DNA of 64,000 bases from Paralvinella palmiformis (lineage: Eukaryota > Annelida > Polychaeta > Terebellida > Alvinellidae). Where the stretch lies: contig JAODUP010000442.1 in the NCBI GenBank assembly GCA_025642065.1, positions 196,501 through 260,500 on the forward strand. The letters run 5' to 3'. The notes under the pieces were generated by a model. That model ran no database searches and was not told where the DNA came from. It saw nothing but the letters and a program-made list of their open reading frames with translations. Position 1 is the first letter of the stretch; the number at the start of each line of letters is the position of its first letter. Of the stretch, positions 1-11,500 are shown in pieces. The position numbers and the translations under genes are program-made.

Positions 1-660
1 CTGCTAGATAGCACTTGTAGGTTTGTGAAAGACGATTTCTCTCTTCCTTCTGTTTTGACAGTGAATGGTCTAGAAAGTTGAACTTAAGAATTTTAAGTTT
101 CTCACAGGTCACCGGTGAAATCTAATTTTAAGAAGCCTGTGACAGATACACTGTGTGCTTATATAGTGAGACGTAGATGATAATAAATATATTGCTTAAG
201 TAAATTACACAGAATACTGCTTTGTTACGAGACTATCGCGAGAGGAAATTGCAGCTGGTATTTTTACCATGATGTGCTATATCTCTGCAGAAGTTGTGGG
301 AGATTTCTGACTGACCTCTTCATTATGCTGCAAAACTGAATATGGAACGTTCTGTGTACGGTTAAACAATTCTGTCTATTTACCTTGTAGGTGGCCAGAT
401 GCGGGGGTTGCAATAAGATTACAAAGTATAAACTCTATTCTCGTGATAGGAGAACGATGTGCGCAATCAAACAAGAAGATCACTCGGGTAATAAAATCAT
501 TCATCAAGGGTCCTCTCCATTTCTATAAGTGTTGAAGCGATGATATAAATGTGGTTTTGTAGTCCTTAGATTAGTGCATGCCTGAGTGTTCGGACTAAAA
601 GGAAAATTAAACATAAACAGCTTAAGAAAAGGAAACTCAAACTTCTTGTTATTCTTCCAG

Positions 661-1713
661 GATCTGTGACGTTAACAAAGAAACAGAAAAAGAAGCTGAA
701 AGCCAAAAAACGGAGAGCTGAGAAGCAATCATGGTAAATAGAAATGACTGTTTCGTTTTATATTTAATTATTGACTAAATAGTTTCTCTTTTATATTTGA
801 CTGATGTAGTGAACAAGACGGTCGAAAATTATACCCAAAAAACTATGCTATCATTTTTCTATTTGTCTAATTCTGAAACGTGGGTGCCTCCGTGGTCATG
901 GGCATATCTATCGAGCCGTGATAGCGCAGTTAGTTAGAGTGTAGGACTCATTGCCGAATGGTGAGCTGCAATGCCATCATGTGGCAACTGGTTTACTCAT
1001 CTATAAAAATGAGTACCTGACATGACGCAATGGCTATGTGTTTGAGTAATGCTTTGTGCCTATAGTAGCATGCATTGTATGTTTCCTTGGGAATTGAGAT
1101 GTGTGCTGGGTGGAAACAGGTCTGTAAAGTGCCTTAGAGCAGCTATCTAGCTGAATAGGGTGATATATAAATATTATCTGAAGGGTGTTTAATCTTTGTC
1201 TTCGCTTCATTATCTTTGGAGGTCGCTCGGCCCATTTAGCCTACCGGTGCACAGAGGTGGCCCTAAAACACCAATCATCATCTTCTGAAACATATTTGTA
1301 TATTTGTGGTGCCTCTTAACTGTTGCATCAGCACAAGTTAACGTGAATTCTTTATTATATATTTTAATCCGCCACTGGTACAGAACGATCGTAAATCTAG
1401 TGATAGAGTATCCCTTGTATACATTCCGCTGACAACAGTTTGTTTGAATTTCATTAGCAGTACAGAGAGTCCAAGGATCATTGAAGACATTGTAGTCACA
1501 CCAGCTACAGCACAGAGACAGGTGAAAGCCACACGTAGGACAACACCAAATACAGTAAACGAAATCCTGAAACAAACAGGATGTAGAAAATCAAAGAAAA
1601 AAGCCAATCAGTCTTTTAGCAAACTTCAGGCAATCTTAAGTAAAGAACAAAAGGACAAGAAGCTCAAGGAAAATGGTGGAAATCTGGCAGACTTTCTTAG
1701 CAGTTTATCTTAA
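661..1713 (+). CDS. 3' end of an unrecognised lysine-rich protein (partial, at least 2 exons)
   Basis: Two exons can be joined with matching phase. Exon 661-733 has a ccag acceptor and an atg/gtaaat donor; exon 1461-1713 follows a ttcattagcag acceptor and ends in TAA. The 73-nt exon leaves two bases that are completed by the first base of the next exon, giving Cys. The first exon encodes a run rich in Lys/Arg (TLTKKQKKKLKAKKRRAEKQ), typical of a nuclear or nucleolar localisation segment. The last exon encodes 83 residues with a second basic cluster (CRKSKKKAN) and ends NLADFLSSLS. The open frame also continues upstream of 661 to about 570 with more basic codons, so the acceptor at 660 is not certain. 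An AATAAA lies 8 nt after the stop. I do not recognise the family. A ribosome-biogenesis type protein is a guess from composition only. Upstream exons lie left of the window or were not identified. Confidence 0.55.
882..1285 (+). repeat. SINE family 1 copy split by a nested SINE family 2
   Basis: The left piece (882-909) starts GGGTGCCTCCGTGGTC and runs into GGGCATATCT. The right piece (1175-1285) resumes ATCTGAAGGG and carries the family-1 tail with TTTGGAGGTCGCTCGGCCC and CATTTAGCCTACC. It ends in an ATC-rich tail. The other family-1 copies in this window read straight through GCATATCTGAAGG. It lies in the intron of the lysine-rich gene. Most of the tRNA-like head is missing. Confidence 0.8.
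910..1174 (+). repeat. SINE family 2 copy inserted into SINE family 1
   Basis: The head is tRNA-like (GAGCCGTGATAGCGCAGTTA then TTAGAGTGTAGGACTC). The body contains AAAAATGAGTACCTGACA and GTGCTGGGTGGAAACAGGTC, and the tail is GCCTTAGAGCAGC...GCTGAATAGGGTG...ATATAAAT. TATCT at 905-909 and 1175-1179 is the apparent target-site duplication. Other copies: 25770-26090 (-), 38117-38282 (+), 61440-61788 (-). Confidence 0.8.
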
Positions 1714-1720
1714 TGTCCAC

Positions 1721-1726
1721 AATAAA
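1721..1726 (+). terminator. poly(A) signal of the lysine-rich gene
   Basis: AATAAA lies 7 nt downstream of the TAA stop at 1711-1713, with a T-rich stretch and a (GT)n tract at 1755-1771 that could act as the downstream GU-rich element. The 3' UTR would be unusually short. Confidence 0.5.
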
Positions 1727-1944
1727 GGTATTTTTATGTATCATGATTGTTATTTGTGTGTGTGTGTGTGTTGACAGATCCATGGGTCATAGAGCGTGAA
1801 GTACAATGATTGCCTTCACATGATCGGTGTGTGTAAATTAGTTGTGGAGTGGGGTGGCTGGCGAACCTTTTCTTCACATATTTTCCCCACCTGCGAGCAT
1901 AACAATAATCACAACATTGTCTAATTTAGGAAAGTTGATCAATA

Positions 1945-2130
1945 CAGGTAGTCGTCGACTTATGACCTTGATTGGTTATGACCAACTTGTCATAAGTCAG
2001 CCTATGTTATAATTATTACCTTACGAATATTATACTGTGTAATAAATATTATAATCATCTTGAAGTTGTACTGCCAGCCGTAAAGTCGAACACTAGTAAA
2101 TTGTGTAGGTAGTAATTTGACGACTACCTG
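1945..2130. mobile_element. Pogo/Tigger-like MITE, 186 bp, TA target duplication
   Basis: The ends are perfect inverted repeats: CAGGTAGTCGTC at the left and GACGACTACCTG at the right, flanked on both sides by TA (1943-1944 and 2131-2132). The inverted similarity continues imperfectly inward. TA duplications and CAG-starting termini fit the Tc1/mariner-pogo-Tigger group. There is no coding capacity, so it is non-autonomous. Confidence 0.75.
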
Positions 2131-2980
2131 TACTTTGTTTTGTGCAGATGACACAATATGATCATTTTAATCAAAAAATAATGTTGAACTGTGGCAATAT
2201 GACAGGTGCTGATGTTGCATAACTAAATATCACTTTCTGTTTATTCATATACTGGAAAACCCACCAGTAGCAGCAACTATATTGGTCAATAAATATAATT
2301 AATTCCTTCTGCTAACACTGTTATGGAAAGATGTTTTCTATGGATGCACCTTACTGTACTCTTGCAATCACCTTCAATTCATCTTTAATATTAGAGATAT
2401 AGCTTCGTATTGTGCATTCAAGGTTGGATATGATAACGACGGCGACATAGTGATATTTATGTGGACAGCTTCTCTCTACATGCGATTAAAAAAAATACAT
2501 CATGGCTGTGAATTGAGATACAAGTAATCAGCATTATTTTATGGGAGGAGTCTTGTGTGATGGATGGCAGTGATTGGGTTGCAGTGAACAGATGAAATTG
2601 TTTGAATGTATGTTGGTTCCAACATGCAATTAAGCTCCAATTAAACGTTCACTTCTTTAAATTACACCAATTACTTTACAAACTTGGTAATTAGAGACTG
2701 CTGGCAATGTTTTAGGTTTATAACAAATACAGTGTTAAAACTTAAAATGGTGATATGAGACTGTGATATGGAAGTGTTAGTAAATATTTAATAGTTTCAG
2801 TCAAAATAATCAGGAGCAAAGCACGTTATATCCGCTTCCACAGTATATTGGATGGGATGATAGTGGAGACTTACTGTATCTTTAGTGTGAATTTTAAGAT
2901 GACCTTGAACTATCATAATAAACAATGGCAAATATTGGTGTGTCAGATGGATTTGTATTACCAATTGTGTCATCATGGAA

Positions 2981-3088
2981 CATCATTTGTAGAGTGTAAA
3001 AAAGATATGCATAAAACATCATTTGTAGAATGTAAAAAAGATATGCATAAAACATCATTTGTAGAGTGTAAAAAAGATATGCATATAA
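2981..3088. repeat. 36-bp minisatellite, 3 copies
   Basis: CATCATTTGTAGAGTGTAAA starts at 2981, 3017 and 3053. The copies are nearly identical (one A/G change in copy 2). The 36-bp unit is a multiple of three, which creates open frames on both strands; I regard those as by-products. Confidence 0.9.
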
Positions 3089-4470
3089 CATAATGTCAAG
3101 TGTGAGTTCTCAACACACACACACACACCAGTCATGCCATTCTAGGCCAAGCTTGAATGGACTGATTTGTTATGTATCAGTATAAATCCACCTTGTATAA
3201 GAAACATCTTGTCACAAGATACTGATGCAAAGTCAGAAATAAAATAATTTCTTTTCATAATTTTATGGAATATTCCAAGATGTTCTGGTGATTCACTCCC
3301 AGCATATTTAAATCACCACAACTTTCTACCTGCTTCAGGATACAAAGTAATTTGGGTTTTAAAATGGTCTGGATTTTTGCATAAATCATCTTGTCATTAG
3401 AGATCCCTTCATCTTCAAAGTGATCAGGAACATGGCTGATAGCAGAGTTTTCTGTTGTTTAGTGACCTACTTGATGGATATAATAACTGATGTCACTGAT
3501 CTGTACACATTAAATCACAGATCCGTACACAGCATTCAAGCATTTTTTTCGAACGAAAGTACAAAAACAGAGATAAGTAATTTTATTTAATAACTACAAA
3601 AAAGGCCAGAAATTTTAAGTTAAAGCACAAATATTCAGACAACAATTATACACCAGGAGACACAGTAGGACACTTCACTATGCTGGGATTTGAGGCGTGA
3701 CATATTCAGACTCCCTATGCCTCATTCCACAATGCTACAAATCACAGCATATGAGGAAAGCAGCTTATAAGCAACATACAGTTAACATGAATTGAAGAGG
3801 TACTAGAACACTGATGCGAGGAAAAGGTACAGTTGGAATCGCCTTTAAGTTTGGACACCATTTGTTATAACTGTGCAACAAAAACATCACATTAGGAATT
3901 GTACACCAAAGACGGTCACCGATAAATGAGCACAGTACCTAACTGTTAGGCAAATATAAATGTTGTTACTTAAATAAGTTAAATGTCTAAAGGTGTTCAG
4001 GCAAACTGTAAAATTGCACACCCAAACCAGAATCTGAACCCGCGTTGCTATAGACACTGATACAACTGTTTAGGAATGTAAATGTTTATTCATTAGATTA
4101 CTGGTACTTTAAGAAACCAAACTCATGGAAGAGCACTGCATCAGCTTTTTGTGCACAGTTCAGCAGTAGAATAGTAGTATAGATGTAGTATTCAGTAATT
4201 CTACTCCTTTTATCTACATGTACACGCTGCCATACGCAGTAACACATAACAATATTCACCTGGATTTTAGTACACATTTAAGGCAAACAGGACATGATAA
4301 AACAGTTGTGTACACAATTGAAATTGTTGTAAGTATAATTGTTAAATTATTGATAACTAAATTACTGAAACATGAAGTAAATGGAACTCAACAATAATGA
4401 ATTACATGATCCGTCTACTGGACTATTATAGGTATGAGTTATAACACTTAGATTATTAAATATCACTGTT

Positions 4471-4916
4471 CGGACATGGGGTCAATTCAATTCCGGAATG
4501 GAATTGATGGGCAATTTCAGAATTGGAATTGCTTATTTAAAAAAAAAATGAAATTGGAATTGCTAAATTTGGAATTGAAGTTTTACAAAAAAATAATCCA
4601 CATTTTAATTTACCCTAAAAAAATTTAATCCAGAAATATTTCTTCCATAACAATCATACTTGGAATATAAACTACTCGGCAGTAGGTACATGTTGTATGT
4701 TTGTATGTGTGAATGTAGTATATATTATCGTATATATCTCTGAATAAAAGAACAAATTAAATTAAAAAAATATCTTCCACCTTTTTAGTGTTTGTAAAGC
4801 ATATAAAAATATATGGAATTAAATTGCTCTATTTGGAATTGATAAATTTGATGTGGAATTGGAATTGACCAAATGGGAATCGGGTGGATATGGAATTGAC
4901 AAAATGGAATTGACTG
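4471..4916. mobile_element. hAT-type MITE (GGAATTG-rich family), 446 bp
   Basis: It starts CGGACATGGGGTCAATTC and is filled with GGAATTGGAATTGA-type repeats. It is flanked by the perfect 8-bp duplication TCACTGTT (4463-4470 and 4917-4924). The right terminus reads GAATTGACTG, as if the internal CCCCATGT of the usual GAATTGACCCCATGTCTG end had been deleted. 8-bp duplications are characteristic of hAT elements. Confidence 0.8.
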
Positions 4917-5249
4917 TCACTGTTGATGAACACATAATTTGTATTTAAACTCAACCTCTCACTGTATACCAAAAAGACTCCTACTTACTTATTCAGACCA
5001 GAGAATGTACAATACCAAAAACCCTCTGAAAACAATCGCAAAATGATTGTGAGGGTGGGTTTAAAGGGGACTATGCCCCCCTTTCCAGCCAGATTGTTTG
5101 ATAATTTTCGTCTGAAACATTCTCAGGCCTGCTTATTATCTTTATGTCCATCTCATATGCCATTGTAAACAATGCAATGATTTTGAGTTGAGGTGTGTTG
5201 CTTAGCCTTGACACTGATAACACGTAGGACATATGGCCGAAGGGTGTCG

Positions 5250-5318
5250 CCGGCCTTAAGTATATCAATATTGCTGTTTTACAACCACTTTTAAACACTT
5301 GGTAGGCTAAATCGGCCA
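5250..5318 (-). repeat. Diverged SINE family 1 tail
   Basis: Read on the minus strand it contains GATTTAGCCTACCAAGTG followed by AAAAGTGGTTGTAAAACAGC, a diverged version of the family-1 tail found at 27.7, 28.7 and 59.0 kb. The head is missing. Confidence 0.5.
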
Positions 5319-5362
5319 TGTGATTTGATATTAAAAAAGGCGTTTTATATATATATATATAT

Positions 5363-5646
5363 AGGGTTCATACACATTTTAACATATAAAATTCCAGAAA
5401 CTTCCAAGGACAATTTCCAGGACCTTTTCAGTGAATTCACGAACTCTTAACACCCAAAAATATACAAATATTTTCAATGGAAGCAGTGCAGGTCAGTAGT
5501 GTGCAATGGGTGGTAGCTAGACTCAACATTTTGGAAGAAGTGTAACGACTGAATTCCTGTACACTTATGATTAGAAATATTGCAGGCCTGGAATCAAAAT
5601 TTTCAAATTCCAGCACTTTCCAGCTTTTCAAGGACCTGTGCAAACC

Positions 5647-5649
<3 letters not shown>
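5363..5649. mobile_element. MITE with CAGGGTT-type ends between (TA)n tracts
   Basis: Left end AGGGTTCATACACATTTT and right end AAGGACCTGTGCAAACCCTG are imperfect inverted repeats. Internal TTCCAGGACC and CCAGCACTTTCCAGC motifs resemble the CAGGGTTCCCACA hAT-type MITE group, also seen at 34.5 and 40.7 kb. (TA)n tracts abut both sides, so the target duplication cannot be read. Confidence 0.55.
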
Positions 5650-5688
<39 letters not shown>

Positions 5689-5782
5689 GATTATTGTTAT
5701 TAAATTGTTAGCACAACAGTGAACTAGACAAATATTATGATTACTCCATAAATTCCGCAGAAATATGCATATTTTTATCATC

Positions 5783-5788
5783 TTTATT
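5783..5788 (-). terminator. Candidate poly(A) signal of RABGGTA
   Basis: The plus strand reads TTTATT, so the minus strand has AATAAA, 75 nt beyond the RABGGTA stop codon (5864-5866). Confidence 0.5.
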
Positions 5789-5863
5789 ATGATGAAAGAA
5801 AAACATGCATGACTCCTTGTTCAGATTGTTACCATTCGTATTTACTACTATTATTATTAAACG

Positions 5864-6006
5864 TTAACATTTCTTTTCCAATGACATGAGGAAGTCTACA
5901 ATGTCCGACTTTTTCTCACAGACTGGGTTTCCCTTGAGGTGTAAACGAGTAAGCCTTGTACAGCTTTTCAATGCACCCAAATCCTCTGTTGTGGAAATAT
6001 CTGATA
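5864..6006 (-). CDS. RABGGTA: RABGGTA exon 13 (last; LRR C-terminus)
   Basis: Encodes residues 511-557: [16 protein letters not shown], then [15 protein letters not shown], ending LEKKC and TAA. The LKGNPVC motif corresponds to the LQGNPLC cap of vertebrate RABGGTA. The acceptor is gaaaacag; the exon starts in phase 1. Confidence 0.88.
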
Positions 6007-8537
6007 CTGTTTTCAGGAGTAACAACTCGGTAACACAATGCTTGATCACTACAGTTCAGAAAGGTTGTCTGCGGTGAGTGATTACTTACTACTCAATATA
6101 AATGTGCATACTTTTCTTCGTATAGGTTTTCACATGTAATGTTATCTTTCAACAGCATGTTTCATATTGTTATGTAAATAGTCAATATCGTTAATGATAT
6201 AAAAGGATACTGTTGTCACAGATTGACAGTTCTTCAAGTGATGATAAACAATAGAATGCCTTGCATGTGGAGAGCTTATTTCCATCCAGATTTAATACCC
6301 TAACACCCTGAAGATATCCCAAATCAGGCAGGCATTGCAAAGAATTGTGCGACAAGTTTACAGTCTCCATGGAAACCATGGCGTCTGCATGGACAAGTGT
6401 TGTCAAACCTTTGTTAGACAAATCTACTGTGGTGGCATTTGGTGGGCGAGATTCTAAAGCATTCTCAATGATAAACTTGCTTTCTGAAGAAAAAAAACAG
6501 TAAGGAGATAATTGAAAAACATTCTAATATAGAAATGCATCACACAGTTGTAGAAAATAATCTCCAAATCACAAACAAACATGTATTTTGAAATAGCATT
6601 AATTAAAAACGAGGGTTACTATAACATTGTATAAATGACATAATGGTGCCAGCATATTTTCTAACATTTACAACCAATATGATAACTAGCACTTTGATAG
6701 GATTACAACAAATTCCATACTCTGGAATTGGAATTCCTTATTTAAAAAAAATGGAATTGGAATTTATTAATTTGGAATTGGAATTGAAGTTTGCTACCAA
6801 AAAAAATTAAATCCACAAATTAATTTACCATTTAATTTTTTAATTCAGAAATATTTCTTCAATGGCAATCCTACTTGGAATATAAACTATTCGGAGTAGG
6901 TATTCGAAGTAGGTATTGACCAAATAGAATTGGGTGGAATTGAATCCAATTGACCCCATGTCTGATACTCAGTTTCATCAACTTCAGAAACAATAGGATA
7001 AATTAGCAGATTCAGATTTCCATTGAGAGTGGATTTATTTGGAATTAATCATCTCTCATAAAAGCACTGTTAAGTAGTGACTGAACGTGTTTCTTTCCAG
7101 TCAGCTGCTACTCATCCTCAGAAGCAGACATCTGTTATTCACTGTCTGAGTTTAATAATAATAATAATATACAAAATTTATATAGTGCCCTATATAACCT
7201 GTAAGAAGGTTACTCTAAGGCGCTTGACAATAAATAATTCATATGGATGTAACAGATTTACATCTTTAAAAATACATAATATTTGTATGAGGAAGAATGC
7301 CAATTTAACTGTGGATAATAAATTTTAGTTTATGAAGAATCTGGAATCTGGTAACTTGGTAGCATTATGTATGTGGCCATTATATAATGTTTTATTTTCT
7401 AATTTTAGGCATATATCAAAAATATAAAACAACAGTTCTAGTGCGTGACATAAGCACCAGCATTTCCAAGTCATGCACACAGGATAGTTAACAGTGACGG
7501 TACCCTGTAGAATTCCACATTGGGGTGATCAAATTCAATTGATGACTAAATCTTGACAGATGTTTCATTGTTTTCCCTTAATGTTTCATTTCTCTAGAGT
7601 GTAACTTCCCTTGCCGTATGTCACATGTGAGATCCATGCTGAGCCCCTCAAACCCTCAAACCAATCTGTATTCCAATACAAGTCCCTTCTCACTGATTAA
7701 TTCATTCGATCTAAATGAAACCAAACTATAGTCAGCCACGGGAATATAGTGAACAAACGTAAGGGCATACTTACGGAAGTATTTAAAACAATAAATCTAA
7801 ACAAAAACTATGCATAAATAATACAGCACTCAATCAAATCATTAATATGGCTACCGGTAATTAAATAACTGTGTATTAAATCCCTTTTTCCAGTTTAGCT
7901 CGTATCACAGCTTTTTTTAATGTTAGTAAACAATGAAGCATGCAAGATAAAAGAAAACAATAACTAACTAAGATCCAAGTAATAGCTTGTTCTCATTGGA
8001 TCCACTTCAATTAACTTGTTAATGTAGTCAAAGGTCTCATTCTCGTGACTTAGAGGATCCAATGCTCTCATTAAGGAGATAACCGTCAACAGCACCCCTG
8101 AAACATTAACACCAGTCATTAAATAGGTTCTATAATAATGAGGAAACTGGAATGACATCTTAGTAAAATTAGTATTAACTATTCACGTACACATATTAGA
8201 AAATTAGAAGAAAATTAAAATACTACTACTACTACTACTGGTACTACTATTATTACTACCAATAGTACTACTACTACTACTATGACACAACACAAAATTT
8301 GAATTTGGGGTACTAAATAATTATCAGCAGGTATAATGATAACACACAAACAAACAAAAATATTAATTACACATATAATAAGTGGGAACCAATTGCAACA
8401 TTAATTTTCATGTCCACATTTTTCTATATTTTATTAATTAATTTTTGTTTTGTTAAACAGATGGTGCCATATGACCATCAAAATATTAGTTAGACAGTGT
8501 TTGGATAAACTTCAATATAAAATGTAACTTAAATATA

Positions 8538-8580
<43 letters not shown>

Positions 8581-11500
8581 CAGACATATTAGTTATTTAT
8601 ATGCACACACACACATTAGTTATTAAAGTTTTATGTAGGTACTGGCATAAATGCAAATCTCCAGGTTAGAGTTCAAATCATCTCAAGGTGCCTACATTTG
8701 TGGAACCTTTCATGAAGAACCCAGTCCAATGGTTCCATTTCGAACAATATGTGGAACAGTTGATGACAGCAGAACTGCTGCCTTCATGTTGTTATATTTA
8801 CTAATATAACATTCTTAGAAATATTTCTTTTTCTTAGCTGCAGTTGAATGTGGCTACAGTGTGTAGACCAGTGACATCAAGTGTGTGTCTGTGTGATACA
8901 GTTATGGTTCCACAGTACAGGTAAGTCTCTAATGTTCACAGACACCAATATCTTTGCAGTGCATGTATAAAGTGTATCCTAGGCACAATGGTGTAGGTAT
9001 GGCACGAAAGCCTTACCGACACGAAGTGAATAATTCACAGGTGATAAATAACTAAATACTGTTAGGAATCCATTCAACAGCACATCGAGCAGTTAACCAT
9101 TGATACCATTCTGCTCTTCTATCTTTTGGCTTAAGGATTGACATATTCAACCTTCGCCAACTAAATAATAACATTTATATTTTAATCCTACTATAAGAGT
9201 ATTATATTCAAGTGTTATCACAATTCTGCTAGCAGACAAACTACTAATACATTCCTAACTGATGGCCTTCCTCCAGAGAGACAAACACTTCCTATGGTAA
9301 CTATAAAGATGACTTAATGATATATAACCTGACACGCTATCATACCTAATCACTGAGAACATAACTGATCTGTATGGAGTCAGTGGGTTAAAACCAAGAT
9401 ATCATAACATCTAACCTGCCAGCTTCGACAACATGTCAAACAATGCTAATAAATATTAAATGTTCTAAATCATTTCAAAAGCTAATACATTTCTATCTAC
9501 CATTATGTTTTAATACCAAGTTGGAAACAATATGAGCATATTTCTGTGAATGAGTAAGTGTCAGCTGGTACTTGAAACAATTCATTGTAGCAAATTAGTA
9601 CTCTGCACTTTAACACATCAGGCATAAATTTATCAGCTGAATATTAATTGGGATTTGTTTGCGCTGTAATTAAATTAAAAGAACCGTTCACTTTCAGATA
9701 ATATGGCTTAATGTGTAATGCTTATAAAAGTAATGCCAAATCCCATAAAATATTCAGTAACTATATCAGAAATCACAGATATAAGGAAATAATCCAAATT
9801 CCTACAGGTTAGCATTTACAGCTTTCTCAAATGCCAACTGCACTGCAATATAAATAAATATGCTTTTGTTCCAAATTTATATTTTTGGCTGACACTTTTT
9901 TACGTTGTTTTAACCAGATCATACAATCAGCTTGTACTTCATGATGTCTGACTTCATGAACATCTGTTCTGCATCTGGCTTTAAAATTGTACTACCCACA
10001 GATGAGTTATAGTCAATTCACAAACAATTTGAACTGGATTATTTAATGTGCCGTTGATCATGTTCATATTTTGGCATCATTTATAATTTATGTGAACATA
10101 TTTGAATTAGCCCTGAAAATTTGAAATTAAAGCGAACTGTTACTTTAAGCTCAATATTATGATAATAAAAATTACCTTTAAGAAAACTCTACTTTATTTA
10201 TTGAATCAATTAGTTATGGACCTGGTATAGAGCCCCACCTGTACACAAACCAGCGTATGATTTTTTTTTCAATTACATTAATTGATTAATTACCACGAAT
10301 GAAACACACTGTTTACTTGAAATTTAATATAAACAGTGCCTCGGGTAATTCATTTTCAAGTTTTCAGTAAGTTCATACATCACTTGAATACTGCAAACCT
10401 CATGTGTTACTTGGGTGACATTCTGAACACTCTACAACATGGACCAGATGAAATATCCGTGAAAGCAGATAAGAACAACATTGACAGTTGCATTCTTAGA
10501 GAACCACCCAACCAGCTGTGACAGTAAGGAGCAAACAAGTAGAGACCTGAAGAAACATCTACGGAATATGCCCCGTATAAAATACACCAATCTAACAAAC
10601 CTTTTCCCAGCAAACACAACATAAATGTATGATTTTTTTAAACCAGACTATTCATTAAAATATTGTGCTTCTGTGCAGATAATGTTAACTTTATGTTTTA
10701 GCTTCAGTAAGGTGATAGCTTACTTTGATTCTATTATGGTTAATATGTTTGTCAAGTCAGACATTATGCCACAAAGAGTGAATAAAAAAGCAGAATGCAC
10801 CAAACATTATTCGTCGCTGATTTGTCAGGCATTTACTGGACGGTAGAAACAATTTGACAGTCAATCCAATTAACCGATCTCCATAATTTCAAAGAGAACA
10901 CAAGTGTGTGTGTAGATAAATGACACAAGATGTATGCATATTTCCCACCGGAGAAAAATGGACATTTATGATACGTGAAAAGCCCGATAAAAATCTGAAT
11001 GTCACATGCCCAATACTTTCAAAAAGATGAATTATCAAATGGTCAAACCAATGCACTATTAGAAAGATCACTAATAGTTACATTTGTTTTCAGGTTCCAG
11101 GTCATGCAGTTGTTGTAAAGTAGTCAATTCTTGTGTCAGAACATCATTAGCTGCTGCACTTATTTCATGGCTGATATGCAAGGAAAAAAGATGTCATGGT
11201 TAGTAACAAACAAGAAAATTCAAACTGAAGTGAGCTTTTACGACAAATTAATAACATTGTACATGATCTTAGAGAGTATCTGACTGTGAAGCCAAGTTTC
11301 TTTTTTTATCACCATTCCAGTTCACTGTGGTCCTGATTTTATGATTGTATATAAAATCTGTATAATTCTTGTATATTACACTGGAAATTATATTTTTGAA
11401 TCATGGTCTTTATTCAGTCTTGGTGCAGACATACCGGAATCTTGTACCAGGAAGGTAACTCCTCAGCCAATGAACTCTGCTTTCGTCAGCAGCTAGCTCA

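Larger units (their letters stand above)
1714..5863. other. Intergenic stretch between the lysine-rich gene and RABGGTA
   Basis: No gene is visible here. It holds a (GT)n tract, a TA-flanked MITE (1945-2130), a 36-bp x 3 minisatellite (2981-3088), a hAT-type MITE (4471-4916), a SINE-1 tail (5250-5318) and a MITE lying between (TA)n tracts (5363-5649). About 3100-4460 shows nothing I can identify. The two flanking genes converge (tail to tail). Confidence 0.6.

Noticed and set aside
1210..1607. Minus-strand frames of 121 and 89 codons
   Set aside because: They are antisense to the SINE tail and the last exon of the Lys-rich gene; codon content has no coding character.
2848..3093. Repeated protein frame over the 36-bp minisatellite
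   Set aside because: Period 36 keeps the frame open in any register on both strands. No splice sites or homology support it.
5071..5319. 82-codon minus-strand frame
   Set aside because: Its start overlaps a diverged SINE-1 tail and the rest has no recognisable domain.
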